Assembly: GCF_005771675.1 (NCBI RefSeq)
Contig: NZ_VAJM01000008.1
Location: 248,001 to 312,000, forward strand
Direction of reading: 5' to 3'
From: Hymenobacter jeollabukensis
GTDB lineage: Bacteria > Bacteroidota > Bacteroidia > Cytophagales > Hymenobacteraceae
Length of the DNA: 64,000 bases
In this document: in pieces, positions 1-9,003 of the stretch
Layout: every line of letters begins with the position of its first letter
Position numbering within the stretch: the stretch's first letter is position 1
The notes under the pieces: model-generated
Seen by the model: the letters and a program-made list of their open reading frames with translations, nothing else
The model's database searches: none
What the model was told of the DNA's origin: nothing
Position numbers and translations under genes: made by a program

Positions 1-1910
1 CCTACGGGGCGGTGCGCGAGGTGGTGGGCGAAATCAGCGGCGCCATCATTGCCATTACCGTGCTGATGACGGCCGTGTTCGTGCCCGTCGCCTTCATGAG
101 CGGCCCGGTGGGCATTTTCTACCGGCAGTTCTCCATCACCATGGCCTCCAGCATCGTCATTTCGGGCATCGTGGCCCTGACCTTGACGCCGGTGCTCTGC
201 GCCATGATTCTGAAGAACAACCACGGGCAGCCGCGCAAGAAGACGCCCATCAACCGCTTCATCGACTGGTTTAACCGCGGCTTCGAGCGCCTGACCGGCC
301 GCTACGTGAACTTCCTGGAGAAGCTGGTCGACCGCCGCCTCATCACCTTCCTGATTCTGCTGCTCTTCGGCTTCGGCATCTTCGGCATCTCGTCCACGCT
401 GCCCTCAGGCTTTATTCCGGCCGAAGACCAGGGCATGCTCTACGCCATCATCCAGACGCCGCCCGGCTCGACGCTGGAGCGCACCAACGCCCTCTCGCAG
501 CAGCTTTCCAAGCTGGCCAAGGAGGTGCCCGGGGTGGAAAGCATATCCTCCCTGGCCGGCTACGAGGTGCTGACCGAGGGCCGCGGCTCCAACGCCGGTA
601 CCCTGCTCATCGACCTGAAGCCCTGGCACGAACGGAAGCAGTCGATCCACGACGTGGTGGAAGGACTGGAGGAAAAGGCCAAGGAAATTCCGGGCGCGAC
701 CATCGAATTCTTCGAGCCGCCGGCAGTACCGGGCTACGGCGCGGCGGGCGGCTTCCAGCTGCAGCTGCTCGACAAAACCGCCACCGGCGACTACAAGGCG
801 CTGGAAAAGGTGAACAACGAGTTCATGACGGAGCTGAAAAAGCGCAAGGAGCTGGCCGGGCTGTTTACCTTCTTCTCGGCCAACTACCCGCAGTACGAGC
901 TGCAGATCGACAACCAGCTGGCCATGCAGAAGGGCGTGAGCATTGGCAACGCCATGAACACGCTCAGCATCATGGTGGGCTCGACCTACGAGCTGGGCTT
1001 CATCAAGTACCAGCGTTTCTTCAAGGTGTTCGTGCAGGCTTCGCCCGAGTACCGCCGCCTGCCCAAGGACATCCTGGACATGTGGGTGAAAAACGACAAG
1101 GGCGAGATGGTGCCGTTTTCGGCCTTCATGAAAATCGTGAAGGGCCAGGGCGCCAACGAAATCAACCGCTACAACATGTACCCCACCGCCTCCATCCGCG
1201 GCGACGCGGCCCCGGGTTACAGCTCGGGTGAGGCCATCAAGGCGGTGCAGGAAGTGGCCGCCAAAACCCTGCCCCGCGGCTACGACATCGACTGGGGCGG
1301 CCTCTCGAAAGACGAGGTGTCGCGCGGCAACGAGGCCATCTACATCTTCCTGGTGGTACTGGCTTTCGTGTACCTGGTGCTGGCCGCGCAGTACGAAAGC
1401 TTCCTGCTGCCGCTGGCCGTTATTTTCTCCCTGCCGGCGGGCATCTTCGGCTCCTTCCTGCTCATCAAGGGCTTTGGGCTGGCCAACAACATCTACGCCC
1501 AGGTGGGCCTGGTGATGCTGGTGGGCCTGCTGGGCAAGAACGCGGTGCTTATCGTAGAATTCGCGGTGCAGAAGCGCGAGGAGGGCATGACGGTGCGTGA
1601 GGCGGCCATCGAAGGCGCCAAGGTGCGCTTCCGGCCGATTCTGATGACCTCGTTTGCCTTCATTGCCGGCCTGATTCCGCTGGTTATTGCCACCGGCGCC
1701 GGCGCCATCGGCAACCGCACCATCGGCACCTCGGCCCTGGGCGGGATGCTGTTCGGGACGATTTTCGGCGTCATCATCGTGCCGGGCCTGTACTACATCT
1801 TTGGCACCCTGGCCGACGGCCGCAAGCTGATCAGCGACGAAAACGAGCACCCGCTGTCCGAGTTCGAGCCCCACGTTTTAGTTGAAGAAGGAGTTGAGAC
1901 TCATGCTTAA
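1..1910 (+). CDS. RND efflux pump inner-membrane permease (HAE1/AcrB-like), 5' end outside window
   Basis: C-terminal 635 residues of a proton-driven RND drug exporter; the frame is already open at base 3, so the true start lies upstream. Family members are about 1,040-1,070 residues, so roughly 60% is present. Visible parts are the membrane block after TM4 (AFMSGPVGIFYRQFS, LTPVLCAMIL), the second periplasmic porter/docking domain, and the last membrane helices with the family's GLLGKNAVLIVEFA stretch. The enzyme forms a trimer that pumps amphiphilic substrates to an outer-membrane channel. The next gene encodes that channel and overlaps this one by 8 bp, so they are translationally coupled. 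The periplasmic adaptor gene is probably upstream, outside the window. Substrate unknown. Confidence 0.95.
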   Translation, partial: YGAVREVVGEISGAIIAITVLMTAVFVPVAFMSGPVGIFYRQFSITMASSIVISGIVALTLTPVLCAMILKNNHGQPRKKTPINRFIDWFNRGFERLTGRYVNFLEKLVDRRLITFLILLLFGFGIFGISSTLPSGFIPAEDQGMLYAIIQTPPGSTLERTNALSQQLSKLAKEVPGVESISSLAGYEVLTEGRGSNAGTLLIDLKPWHERKQSIHDVVEGLEEKAKEIPGATIEFFEPPAVPGYGAAGGFQLQLLDKTATGDYKALEKVNNEFMTELKKRKELAGLFTFFSANYPQYELQIDNQLAMQKGVSIGNAMNTLSIMVGSTYELGFIKYQRFFKVFVQASPEYRRLPKDILDMWVKNDKGEMVPFSAFMKIVKGQGANEINRYNMYPTASIRGDAAPGYSSGEAIKAVQEVAAKTLPRGYDIDWGGLSKDEVSRGNEAIYIFLVVLAFVYLVLAAQYESFLLPLAVIFSLPAGIFGSFLLIKGFGLANNIYAQVGLVMLVGLLGKNAVLIVEFAVQKREEGMTVREAAIEGAKVRFRPILMTSFAFIAGLIPLVIATGAGAIGNRTIGTSALGGMLFGTIFGVIIVPGLYYIFGTLADGRKLISDENEHPLSEFEPHVLVEEGVETHA

Positions 1911-3342
1911 GAAACGCATCTGCCAGGGCCTGAGCGCCGCGGCCCTCGCCCTGGCGGTGGGCGCGTGCAAGACGCCCACCCTGGTGCAGAAAACCGAAAA
2001 CCGCACCATTGCCGGCAGCTACGCCGGCACTACGGCGGACTCGACCAGCAACGTGGGCAAGCTGCGGTGGCGGGAGTTTTTCACCGACCCCAACCTGGTG
2101 GCCCTCATCGACACGGCCCTGCAGCGCAACCAGGAGCTGAACATCACCCAGCAGGAAATCGAAATTGCCCGGCAGGAGGTGCGCGCCCGCAAGGGCGAGT
2201 ACCTGCCCACCGTGGGCCTCGGAGCCCAGGCCGCCGCCGACCGCGTGGGGCGCTACACCATTCAGGGCGCCACGGAGGAAAACATCGACATCCGGCCCCG
2301 GCAGCGCACGCCCGACCCGCTGACCAACTTCCAGGTGGGCGCCTTTGCCAGTTGGGAAGTCGACATCTGGCACAAGCTGCGCAACGCTAAAAAGGCCGCC
2401 AATTACCGCTACCTGGCCTCGGTGGAGGGCCGGAACTTCACCGTCACCAACCTGGTGGCCGAAATTGCTACCTCGTACTACGAGTTGCTGGCCCTCGACA
2501 ACCAGCTGGCCATTCTGCAGCAGAACATTGCCATTCAGCGCAATGCGCTGAACGCCGTGCGCCTGCAGAAGGAAGCCGCCCGGGTGACGGAGCTGGCCGT
2601 GCAGCGCTTCGAGGCGCAGGTGCAAAACACCAGCAGCCGACAGTACCTGATCCAGCAGCGCATCGTGGAGACGGAAAATCGGATCAACTTCCTGGTGGGC
2701 CGCTACCCGCAGCCGGTGGTGCGCAACGACGCCACGTTCAACGACCTGGTGCCCAGAGTGGTGCAAACCGGCGTGCCCGCCCAGCTGCTGCAAAACCGCC
2801 CCGACATCCGGCAGGCCGAGCAGAACCTGGCCGCCGCCAAGCTCGACGTGACCGTGGCCCGCGCCAACTTCTACCCGCGCCTCGATATTTCGGCTGCGGC
2901 CGGCTTCCAGGCCTTCCGCCCGGGCTTGCTGGTCAACGCGCCGGAGTCCATGCTGCTGTCCTTGGCCGGCGACCTGGCCGCGCCGCTCATCAACCGCAAC
3001 GGCATCAAGGCGCTGTACTACTCGGCCAACGCCCGCCAGACCCAGGCCGTGTACGACTACGAGCGGACCATCCTGAACGCCTACATCGAGGTGGCCAACC
3101 AGATGGCCAATATCAGCAACCTGCAAAACAGCTACGAGGCCAAAGCCCGCGAGGTGCAGGCGTTGAACCAGTCCATCAACATCTCCACCAGCCTCTTTAA
3201 CTCGGCCCGCGCCGATTACACCGAAGTGCTCTTCACCCAGCGCGACGCCCTGGAATCGAAGTTCGACCTGATCGAAACCAAGATGCAGCAGCTCAACGCC
3301 TCGGTAAACGTGTACCGGGCCCTGGGTGGCGGCTGGAAATAA
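1903..3342 (+). CDS. Outer-membrane efflux lipoprotein (NodT/OprM family)
   Basis: A 479-residue TolC-type outer-membrane channel of the RND system encoded just upstream. The N-terminus is a lipoprotein signal with lipobox VGAC (Cys22), followed by two OEP repeats rich in Ala, Gln and Asn with long helices, and the typical QNRPDIRQAEQNLAAAKLDV segment. The ATG at 1903 overlaps the pump stop codon and has GAAGGAG upstream; a TTG 21 bp earlier stays open but would spoil the signal peptide. A strong hairpin follows the stop codon. Lipid anchoring places it in the outer membrane. Confidence 0.94.
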   Translation: MLKKRICQGLSAAALALAVGACKTPTLVQKTENRTIAGSYAGTTADSTSNVGKLRWREFFTDPNLVALIDTALQRNQELNITQQEIEIARQEVRARKGEYLPTVGLGAQAAADRVGRYTIQGATEENIDIRPRQRTPDPLTNFQVGAFASWEVDIWHKLRNAKKAANYRYLASVEGRNFTVTNLVAEIATSYYELLALDNQLAILQQNIAIQRNALNAVRLQKEAARVTELAVQRFEAQVQNTSSRQYLIQQRIVETENRINFLVGRYPQPVVRNDATFNDLVPRVVQTGVPAQLLQNRPDIRQAEQNLAAAKLDVTVARANFYPRLDISAAAGFQAFRPGLLVNAPESMLLSLAGDLAAPLINRNGIKALYYSANARQTQAVYDYERTILNAYIEVANQMANISNLQNSYEAKAREVQALNQSINISTSLFNSARADYTEVLFTQRDALESKFDLIETKMQQLNASVNVYRALGGGWK

Positions 3343-3361
3343 GCGCCCCGACTACCTACTA

Positions 3362-3401
3362 CCACCGCGCCCCGGATGCTCAAGCGTCCGGGGCGCGGTG
3401 G
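3362..3401. terminator. Strong hairpin between efflux operon and AraC gene
   Basis: Perfect 15-bp inverted repeat (3362-3376 with 3387-3401) around a 10-nt loop, 20 bp after the efflux operon stop codon. There is no clear T-run, so it may act as an RNA-stabilising or bidirectional stop structure between convergent genes. Confidence 0.6.
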
Positions 3402-3485
3402 CGTTTGGGCGAGTGGTGGTTCGGTTCGACTCCGCTCGGCGCGCCGTTTCATCTCATTTGTTCAACGTTTGCAGGCGTTCCAACT

Positions 3486-4460
3486 TCAGCGCAGCTCCCG
3501 CGGGCTCACGCCGAAGCGCTTCTTGAACGCCGCGCTCAAGTGCTGCAAGGACGAGTACCCCAGCTCGAACGCCAGCTCGCTGGCCGTCTTGCCGCCCTCA
3601 ATGAGCTGGGCCCGGGCTTCGAGCAGACGGTACTCAGCCAGGTAGGCGAAGACGGGCTGGCCGAACAGCTCCTTGAAGCCGTTTTTGAGCTTGAACTCAT
3701 TGAGGCCGGCAATGCGGGCCAGCTCGGGCAGGCTGGGCGGCAGGTGTAGGTGCTGGATAAGGTAGTCGCGGGCGAAGAGCAGGCGCTCCTGGTCGTACTC
3801 GGTGCGCACGTGGCGCTGGGGGCGCTGTTGGGCAAAGGCCTCGGCCTGCAGCACCAGGATTTCCAGCGCCTTGGCGTGCAGGTAGAGCTTCTTCAGCGGG
3901 GCCGGCAGGCGGCAGCTCAGCACTTCCCGGATGGCCTGGTGCAGCGGCAGGCTCAAAGCCAGGCTTCGCTCGCCGAGCAGCAGCGGGCGGCCCGCCAGCA
4001 TCTGCTCCCCGAAGCGGCGCAGGCCCTCGTCGGCCTGGGCGGCCAGGCGCAGAAACACCGGCCGCGTGAACTGCACCATGAAGGTTTCGGCCTCCCGGTC
4101 GTCGTAGCGGTGGGTCCCCTCGAAGCCGGGCGAATACATCAGGTTGTGCTGATACGCGCCCAGCGTGAGCACCCGGCCCAGCTGCCGGTGCTCGATGCTG
4201 AGGCGGCCGCGCAGGTTGAACTGCAGGTGCACCACGTCCAGCTCGGAGCGCCACTGCTGGGTGCAGGGCTCCTGGAACTGCCAGCGGGCGTGGCCCAGCC
4301 GGATGCCGTCGAAATACCAGTGCCGGAGCGTGCCGCGGCCGCCGGGAAATTCCCGCTCGCCGGTTTGCTCCACCAGCTCGGGCACGTCGAAGTCCGGCGC
4401 CACGTGCTCGTTGCGGTGGATTAGGTGGTTGTCGCGGCTGTCGCGGACTTCGAGGGGCAT
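3486..4460 (-). CDS. AraC-family transcriptional regulator (PchR-like)
   Basis: 324 residues. The C-terminal third has the two helix-turn-helix motifs of the AraC family (LPELARIAGLNEFKLKNGFK and ELAFELGYSSLQHLSAAFKK, ending FGVSP). The layout resembles PchR-type regulators, with a long helix before the DNA-binding domain. The N-terminal part is the expected ligand-sensing domain, but no ligand can be inferred. It converges on the efflux operon. The chosen ATG (cat at 4458-4460) gives the normal domain length; an upstream in-frame start at 4517 adds only Pro/Arg-rich residues. A TATCTTTA box lies 5 nt upstream of the ATG, suggesting a leaderless mRNA. Confidence 0.9.
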   Translation of the reverse strand: MPLEVRDSRDNHLIHRNEHVAPDFDVPELVEQTGEREFPGGRGTLRHWYFDGIRLGHARWQFQEPCTQQWRSELDVVHLQFNLRGRLSIEHRQLGRVLTLGAYQHNLMYSPGFEGTHRYDDREAETFMVQFTRPVFLRLAAQADEGLRRFGEQMLAGRPLLLGERSLALSLPLHQAIREVLSCRLPAPLKKLYLHAKALEILVLQAEAFAQQRPQRHVRTEYDQERLLFARDYLIQHLHLPPSLPELARIAGLNEFKLKNGFKELFGQPVFAYLAEYRLLEARAQLIEGGKTASELAFELGYSSLQHLSAAFKKRFGVSPRELR

Positions 4461-4465
4461 GGCGG

Positions 4466-4473
4466 TAAAGATA
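4466..4473 (-). promoter_or_regulatory. -7 promoter box of the AraC gene
   Basis: TATCTTTA on the minus strand (Bacteroidota -7 consensus TAnnTTTG), 5 nt from the ATG at 4460. No clear -33 TTG was seen. Confidence 0.55.
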
Positions 4474-4681
4474 GGCGCCGCCGGCAGTGGCCGGGAGCGG
4501 GCCGGGCGCCGATACAAAGCTGCGCCGCCGAGCCGCTGGGGACATTACACCTGCCGGAGCCCGACTTACAATTGTCGGAATTTTGGCGCGGTCCGCGTCG
4601 GCACCGGAGCGGCCCGCCCCAGCGCCCCCTGGACCGCCGGGGCGGGAAAGCAGTCGTCTTTGGCTTACTTGCGGGCCGTTT

Positions 4682-5665
4682 ATGCGCGTACCTATGCTTG
4701 AGTTTTGGGGTCGGGGACGGCCGCTGCGCCGACTGGTTTGCGGCCTGGGGCTGCTGCTCAGCTGGCCGGGGCAGGCCGCCGCGCCCGCCGCCCCGCCGCG
4801 GCCGGTGGTCATCCTGTTCGTGGGCAACAGCTTCACCCACGGCAAGTACCAGCCGGTGCTGCAGTACAACGCGGCCGGCATCACTGACGAAAACCACAAC
4901 CTGCCCGCCGGCAACCCGCGCCGCCCGCGCTACGCCCACGAGCCTGGGCCCTGGGGCGGGGTGGCGGGCATCTTCCAGCGACTCACCGCCGAAGCCGGCC
5001 TGCGCTACGAGGTGCACCTGGAAGCCGTCAGCGGGCAGACGCTGCAGTTTCACTACGACAGCGCCCGCAGCGTCATCGACCGGCCTGCCGGCTGGGACGC
5101 GGTGGTGCTGCAGGAGTACAGTACCCGCCCGCTGCCCGCCAGCCGCCACGGCCAGCCCGCGCTGTTCGGCAAGTACGCCACCCGCCTGGAGCAACTGGTG
5201 CACGCCCGCAACCCCAAGGCCCGGGTGTACCTGTATGAAACCTGGGCCCGCGCCGATCAGGTGTACCCCGCCAACGCGCCCTACCACGGCCTGCCCCTCG
5301 ATTCGATGGCCCAGGACCTGCACCGCGCCGCCTATGCCCTGGCCCGCCAAAACCGCCGCCTCCAGGCCGTGGCCCCCGCCGGCGACGCCTGGCTGCGCGC
5401 CGTGCGGCAGGGCGTGGCCCAGCGCAACCCTTACGCGCCCGAAGCCGGCAAAGTCGACCTCTGGGGCGAGGACCACTACCACCCCGGCAGCGCGGGTGCT
5501 TACCTGAGCGCCTGCGTACTCTTCGCCCAGATTACCGGCCGCGACCCGCGCCGCCTGGGCCCCCGGGAGCAAGCCGCGGCCGACATCGGCCTTAGTCCCG
5601 AGCTGACTGCCCAGCTGCAGCGCGTGGCTTACGAGCAAGTGAAAGCCGGGCGAAAAGCGAAATAG
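4682..5665 (+). CDS. Secreted SGNH-hydrolase-fold protein (DUF4886-like)
   Basis: 327 residues from the ATG at 4682 (a second ATG lies at 4694). An N-terminal hydrophobic signal of about 33 residues is followed by ILFVGNSFTHG, the block I motif of SGNH/GDSL hydrolases with nucleophile candidate Ser50. Near residue 264 the block V motif appears as DHYHP, giving the Asp/His pair. These are the hallmarks of DUF4886-type esterases found in Bacteroidota exported proteins. Substrate unknown; sugar-ester or lipid-ester hydrolysis is typical of the fold. The frame is open upstream to 4487, but that extension is Pro/Arg-rich and would bury the signal peptide. It is divergent from the AraC gene. Confidence 0.78.
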   Translation: MRVPMLEFWGRGRPLRRLVCGLGLLLSWPGQAAAPAAPPRPVVILFVGNSFTHGKYQPVLQYNAAGITDENHNLPAGNPRRPRYAHEPGPWGGVAGIFQRLTAEAGLRYEVHLEAVSGQTLQFHYDSARSVIDRPAGWDAVVLQEYSTRPLPASRHGQPALFGKYATRLEQLVHARNPKARVYLYETWARADQVYPANAPYHGLPLDSMAQDLHRAAYALARQNRRLQAVAPAGDAWLRAVRQGVAQRNPYAPEAGKVDLWGEDHYHPGSAGAYLSACVLFAQITGRDPRRLGPREQAAADIGLSPELTAQLQRVAYEQVKAGRKAK

Positions 5666-5798
5666 CCTATTTGCCGCCCCAGGCTGAAATTCCGAATTCT
5701 ATAACTCCCGCTCCTGAAGCTGTAACGTGCCGGCTTCGGCGCCGCGCCACCTTTGCATCGTCGGGGCGGGCCTGGATGATGGGCCGCGCCGGAGTGCT

Positions 5799-6032
5799 AT
5801 GCTGCTGCCAGACCTGGAAATCTTTCGCACCTCGCTCACCTGTCCCGTAGCCGCGGCCGCGCTGCGCGAACGGCTGCTGCGGGGCCTGCCCGACGGGGCG
5901 CGCGTGAGCTTCGATCTGGACGACTGCGACCGGGTGCTGCGCGTGCACACGCCCGGCCGGCCGCTCGACGTGGCCCGGGTAGTGGCAACGCTGCGGGAAA
6001 GCGGTTATCTATGCGAACCGTTGCCCGATTAA
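5799..6032 (+). CDS. Small HMA-like ferredoxin-fold protein lacking CxxC
   Basis: 77 residues. The pattern of a short strand (EIFRTSL), helix (AAAALRERLLRG), strands (VSFDLDD, RVLRVHT), helix (VARVVATLRESG) and final strand resembles a heavy-metal-associated (HMA) domain. Where HMA proteins carry CxxC there is only one Cys (SLTCPV), so copper binding is doubtful. The frame is open upstream to 5727, but the ATG at 5799 opens the fold. A CACCTTTG box lies at 5748-5755. It ends 26 bp before the GIN-domain gene and is probably co-transcribed with it. Confidence 0.6.
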   Translation: MLLPDLEIFRTSLTCPVAAAALRERLLRGLPDGARVSFDLDDCDRVLRVHTPGRPLDVARVVATLRESGYLCEPLPD

Positions 6033-6058
6033 CCACCCCGCTTCCGACTCGCTTCTGT

Positions 6059-6748
6059 ATGGTTTCCTTCAAACAGCTTCGTCAGATGATGCAAGTTCAG
6101 GGCAGCGGCGTGCTCGTCAGCCGCGAATACCCCGTCTCCTCGTTTACCCGCCTGCACCTGAGCGCCCACGGCCTCGTGGAACTGGTGCACGGCTCGGAAG
6201 AAAAAGTAGTGGTGGAGTGCGACGACAACCTGCTGGAGCACCTGCAGGTGGCCAATTCCGGCCGCACGCTCTACGTCACCAGCGAAAACAAGCTGCGCGC
6301 CCCGGCCTTCACCGACCTGCGCGTGACGGTGTACCTGCGCCAGCTCGATCAGCTGCACTGCGCCGCCCGCGGCGGCGAGGTGAGCACCCGCAACACCCTC
6401 GTCGGCGCGGTGCCGCTGGCGCTGAAGGTGATGTCCAGCGGTACCACCCGCCTGAGCGTCGACGTGCCCAAGCTCACCGTCAACTTGGCCTGCCAAGGCG
6501 ACGTGACGCTGGCCGGCACCGCCGAGGAGGTGCAGATTCAGACCGCCGCCGAGGGCAACCTCGACTGCCGCGAGCTGCGCGCCCAGCACCTGCGCCTGCG
6601 CAATGCCTCGGCCGGCAACATCGACCTCTACGCCGAGCAAACCATCAGCCTCACCCACCTGGGCGCCGGATACATTCATTACCGTGGCCCCGCCCGTCTC
6701 GCCGACGTGCGCCAGTACGGCGCCGGCGACATCCGCCACGTCGAGTAG
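6059..6748 (+). CDS. GIN-domain protein (DUF2807, putative adhesin head)
   Basis: 229 residues made of a right-handed repeat of short strands with many Gly, Asn and Asp turns (VSSFTRLHLSAHGLVELVHG, LRVTVYLRQLDQLHCAARGG, AGNIDLYA). This is typical of the Bacteroidota GIN domain (PF10988). Unusually, no signal peptide is visible, although GIN proteins are usually exported; the frame can be extended to 6011, but that gives no clear signal either. Role unknown. It follows the HMA-like gene and is closed by a strong terminator. Confidence 0.72.
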   Translation: MVSFKQLRQMMQVQGSGVLVSREYPVSSFTRLHLSAHGLVELVHGSEEKVVVECDDNLLEHLQVANSGRTLYVTSENKLRAPAFTDLRVTVYLRQLDQLHCAARGGEVSTRNTLVGAVPLALKVMSSGTTRLSVDVPKLTVNLACQGDVTLAGTAEEVQIQTAAEGNLDCRELRAQHLRLRNASAGNIDLYAEQTISLTHLGAGYIHYRGPARLADVRQYGAGDIRHVE

Positions 6749-6806
6749 CCGGCCGTCGCGCCCGGCTGGGCGCGGCAGTAAGTCAGCAAGCCATAGGGGC
6801 ACCAAC

Positions 6807-6840
6807 GCAAAACGGCCGGGCAGTCAGCCCGGCCGTTTTT
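6807..6840. terminator. Bidirectional intrinsic terminator
   Basis: Inverted repeat aaaacggccgggc / gcccggccgttttt with A-run on one side and T-run on the other, placed between convergent genes 6059-6748 (+) and 6865-7320 (-). Confidence 0.85.
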
Positions 6841-6864
6841 GGCAGTAGTCCGCAAGTCGGCGGC

Positions 6865-7320
6865 TTAGCCTTTCAGCTTCTGCTCAATCAGCGTGATGAC
6901 GTCCTTGTTGCCGCCGGCCTTGGCGGCGGCCAGCAGCGTGGCGCCCTGACCGTCGGCGGCCTTCACGTCGGCGCCGTTTTGCAGCAGGTACTCCACGATG
7001 GCCTTGTTGCCGAGCGTCGCGGCGGCAATCAGGGCCGTTTCGTTGCCCGCGTCCTTTGCGTTTACCTGGGCCTTGTGCTGCACCAGCGACTTGACAATGT
7101 TCAAATTGCCGTTGGTGGCGGCGGTGATGAGGAAGGTAGTACGGAAGCCGGGCATCACCTCGATGGGCGCGTTGGCGTCGGCGCCCCCGGCCAACAGGGT
7201 TTCGGCGCTAGCCGCGTCGTTTTTCATCACGGCCTTAAACAAATCCTTGGTGGGCGTCTGGGCCGCAGCGGTGCCGAGCAGGCCCAGCGTGAGGGCCAGC
7301 AGGAGCAGGTAATTCTTCAT
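6865..7320 (-). CDS. Exported ankyrin-repeat protein
   Basis: 151 residues. The N-terminus is a signal peptide (KNYLLLLALTLGLLGTAAAQ) cleaved after AQ. The rest is three to four ankyrin repeats, recognisable by FKAVMKNDAASAETLLAGGAD, ITAATNGNLNIVKSLVQHKAQ and AAATLGNKAIVEYLLQNGAD. These mediate protein-protein contacts in the periplasm; the partner is unknown. The start at 7320 is chosen because an upstream in-frame ATG at 7383 precedes the signal peptide. The mRNA ends at the bidirectional terminator at 6807-6840. Confidence 0.85.
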   Translation of the reverse strand: MKNYLLLLALTLGLLGTAAAQTPTKDLFKAVMKNDAASAETLLAGGADANAPIEVMPGFRTTFLITAATNGNLNIVKSLVQHKAQVNAKDAGNETALIAAATLGNKAIVEYLLQNGADVKAADGQGATLLAAAKAGGNKDVITLIEQKLKG

Positions 7321-7512
7321 GGAAAACCAGAAATGGCGGAGGGGAAAGACCGTAAAAATACCAAACGCCACCAACGTGTACAAGTGCAGTCTTCGCCGCT
7401 CCAGGTAAGTGCCGCTAAGTCAGTTACAAGAGTTTTTGGGCCGCCGGTGGCCGGGCGGAGCGTACTCGTACCAAGTAGCCCGGTCAGCGTGATGCTAACG
7501 GCGGGGCGCCGC

Positions 7513-8895
7513 CTACTGCTTCACCAAGCGCTGCTGTAGTAGCTGCCCGTTGGCCAGCGTGGCCGCCACCACGTACACACCGGCGGGCAGGCCGCTCAGG
7601 TCGAGCGTGAGGCTCGGTTCAGGACGACTGGGCAGCGGGAACGAGCAAACCAGCCGGCCACTGAGGTCGAGCAGGCGGAGCGTACGCGGCGCGGGGCCAG
7701 CCGGCAGGTCGAGGCGCACGGTAGTCGTGGCCGGGTTGGGGTAGAGCGTCAGCGGCCCGCTGACCGCGCGTGGGCGGGTGGCGGTGACGAGGCTGGCGTC
7801 GGTCCAGTACACGCGCTCATCTAGGTGCTGCACCATCAGCAGCTTGCCGTCGGAGGCTTCGGCGAACAACTGCGGCCCGCGGCGGCCGTTCACATCGAGG
7901 CCCAGACCGTATTGCACGCGCCGCCAGCTGCGGCCCTGGTCCTGCGAAACGAGGGTGGCGCCGGTGTTGATGCTGCCCACGCAGGAGCTGTACCAGTCGC
8001 CGTTGCGGGCGAAGTGGACGCGGTTGAGCACGGTGCCGTCCCACCACCAAGAGCTGAACAGGGCGGGCTGAATGGTCCAGAACGCGGCCCCGTCAGCTAC
8101 GTCGGTCAGACTTTTGGTCAGGTTCAGCGCCACGCCGAAGTTGCCGCCCGAGCCGGTGAAGCTCAGCATCAACGAGTCCTGCCGCGGGCGCACCGCCAGC
8201 GCCGTCACTTGGTAGGCTGTCAGGTATCCGAAGCCGTGCCCGATGCGAATGGCTTGGTGCTGCCAGCTCAGGCCGTTGTCGGTGGAGCAGTACAGGCCAG
8301 GCTGGTTGGCCGCATCATCGTCGGCCACGCTGAGGAAAACGCGGCCGCTGCGGTCGGCGGCCAGCTGGTTGACGAAGCGCCCGGCGCCCAGTCCGTTGTT
8401 GCGGGCCGTCCAGCTGCGCCCGTTATCGGCCGAAAAAAACACGCCACTGCCCAGAAACCCATCGACCACATCGAGCACGCCCACGCCGGCGAACAGCCCA
8501 CCCGCAGGCGTTTCGACGAAACTGGCCACCGGGTAGGGCGAAGGCACGGTCACCGAGTCCCAGCTCAGGCCGGCGTCGAGGCTGCGGTAGATGCGGCCAC
8601 GGCCACCGGCCAGCAGCAGGCCGGCGCGGGTGGTGTAGAAGGCGTTGACGCCGCGGGCGCGCAGGGCCAGCGTCCAGGAGCGGCCCTGGTTGCCGGTGCG
8701 CAAAATGCCCTTGCCCACGGCCGTGCACAGCACCGAGTCGCCGACGCTGGCGAGGCCAGTTTTGGGGCCTTCGGGAAAGTCGCGGGTGGTCAGCCAGAAG
8801 CGCTGGGCCTGGGCCGCCGGGGTCAGGTGCAGCAGCGGCCAGAGCAGCACCAGCAGCCAGCGGCTGGTTGGGCGGAAGAAGGTAAGTTTGGACAT
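7513..8895 (-). CDS. T9SS-secreted protein with BNR/Asp-box repeats
   Basis: 460 residues. It has a signal peptide (about residues 1-31, ending AQAQ) and then a beta-propeller-like region with Asp-box motifs SLDAGLSW, SADNGRSW, STDNGLSW and SQDQGRSW, as in sialidase or VPS10-type propellers. The last 75 or so residues form a type IX secretion sorting domain starting LTLYPNPATT and ending in QLLQQRLVKQ. It is therefore secreted through the Bacteroidota T9SS and possibly surface attached. No sialidase catalytic residues are evident, so enzymatic activity is not claimed. The start at 8895 is chosen over 8943 because it begins just before the signal peptide. Confidence 0.88.
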   Translation of the reverse strand: MSKLTFFRPTSRWLLVLLWPLLHLTPAAQAQRFWLTTRDFPEGPKTGLASVGDSVLCTAVGKGILRTGNQGRSWTLALRARGVNAFYTTRAGLLLAGGRGRIYRSLDAGLSWDSVTVPSPYPVASFVETPAGGLFAGVGVLDVVDGFLGSGVFFSADNGRSWTARNNGLGAGRFVNQLAADRSGRVFLSVADDDAANQPGLYCSTDNGLSWQHQAIRIGHGFGYLTAYQVTALAVRPRQDSLMLSFTGSGGNFGVALNLTKSLTDVADGAAFWTIQPALFSSWWWDGTVLNRVHFARNGDWYSSCVGSINTGATLVSQDQGRSWRRVQYGLGLDVNGRRGPQLFAEASDGKLLMVQHLDERVYWTDASLVTATRPRAVSGPLTLYPNPATTTVRLDLPAGPAPRTLRLLDLSGRLVCSFPLPSRPEPSLTLDLSGLPAGVYVVAATLANGQLLQQRLVKQ

Positions 8896-9003
8896 AGCGA
8901 GGCAGGGGAGAAGCAGTGCCCCAAAGCTACCGCACCCCCGCAAGCGCCGCTACCGCATATACATGTGGCCCGCAGGGGTGCAACCCGGCGCCCCGTGGGC
9001 GAC

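Noticed and set aside
405-1874. 489-residue open frame on the minus strand inside the RND pump gene
   Set aside because: Composition is His/Gln/Val-rich with no domain; the plus-strand pump is unmistakable, so this is a GC-driven shadow.
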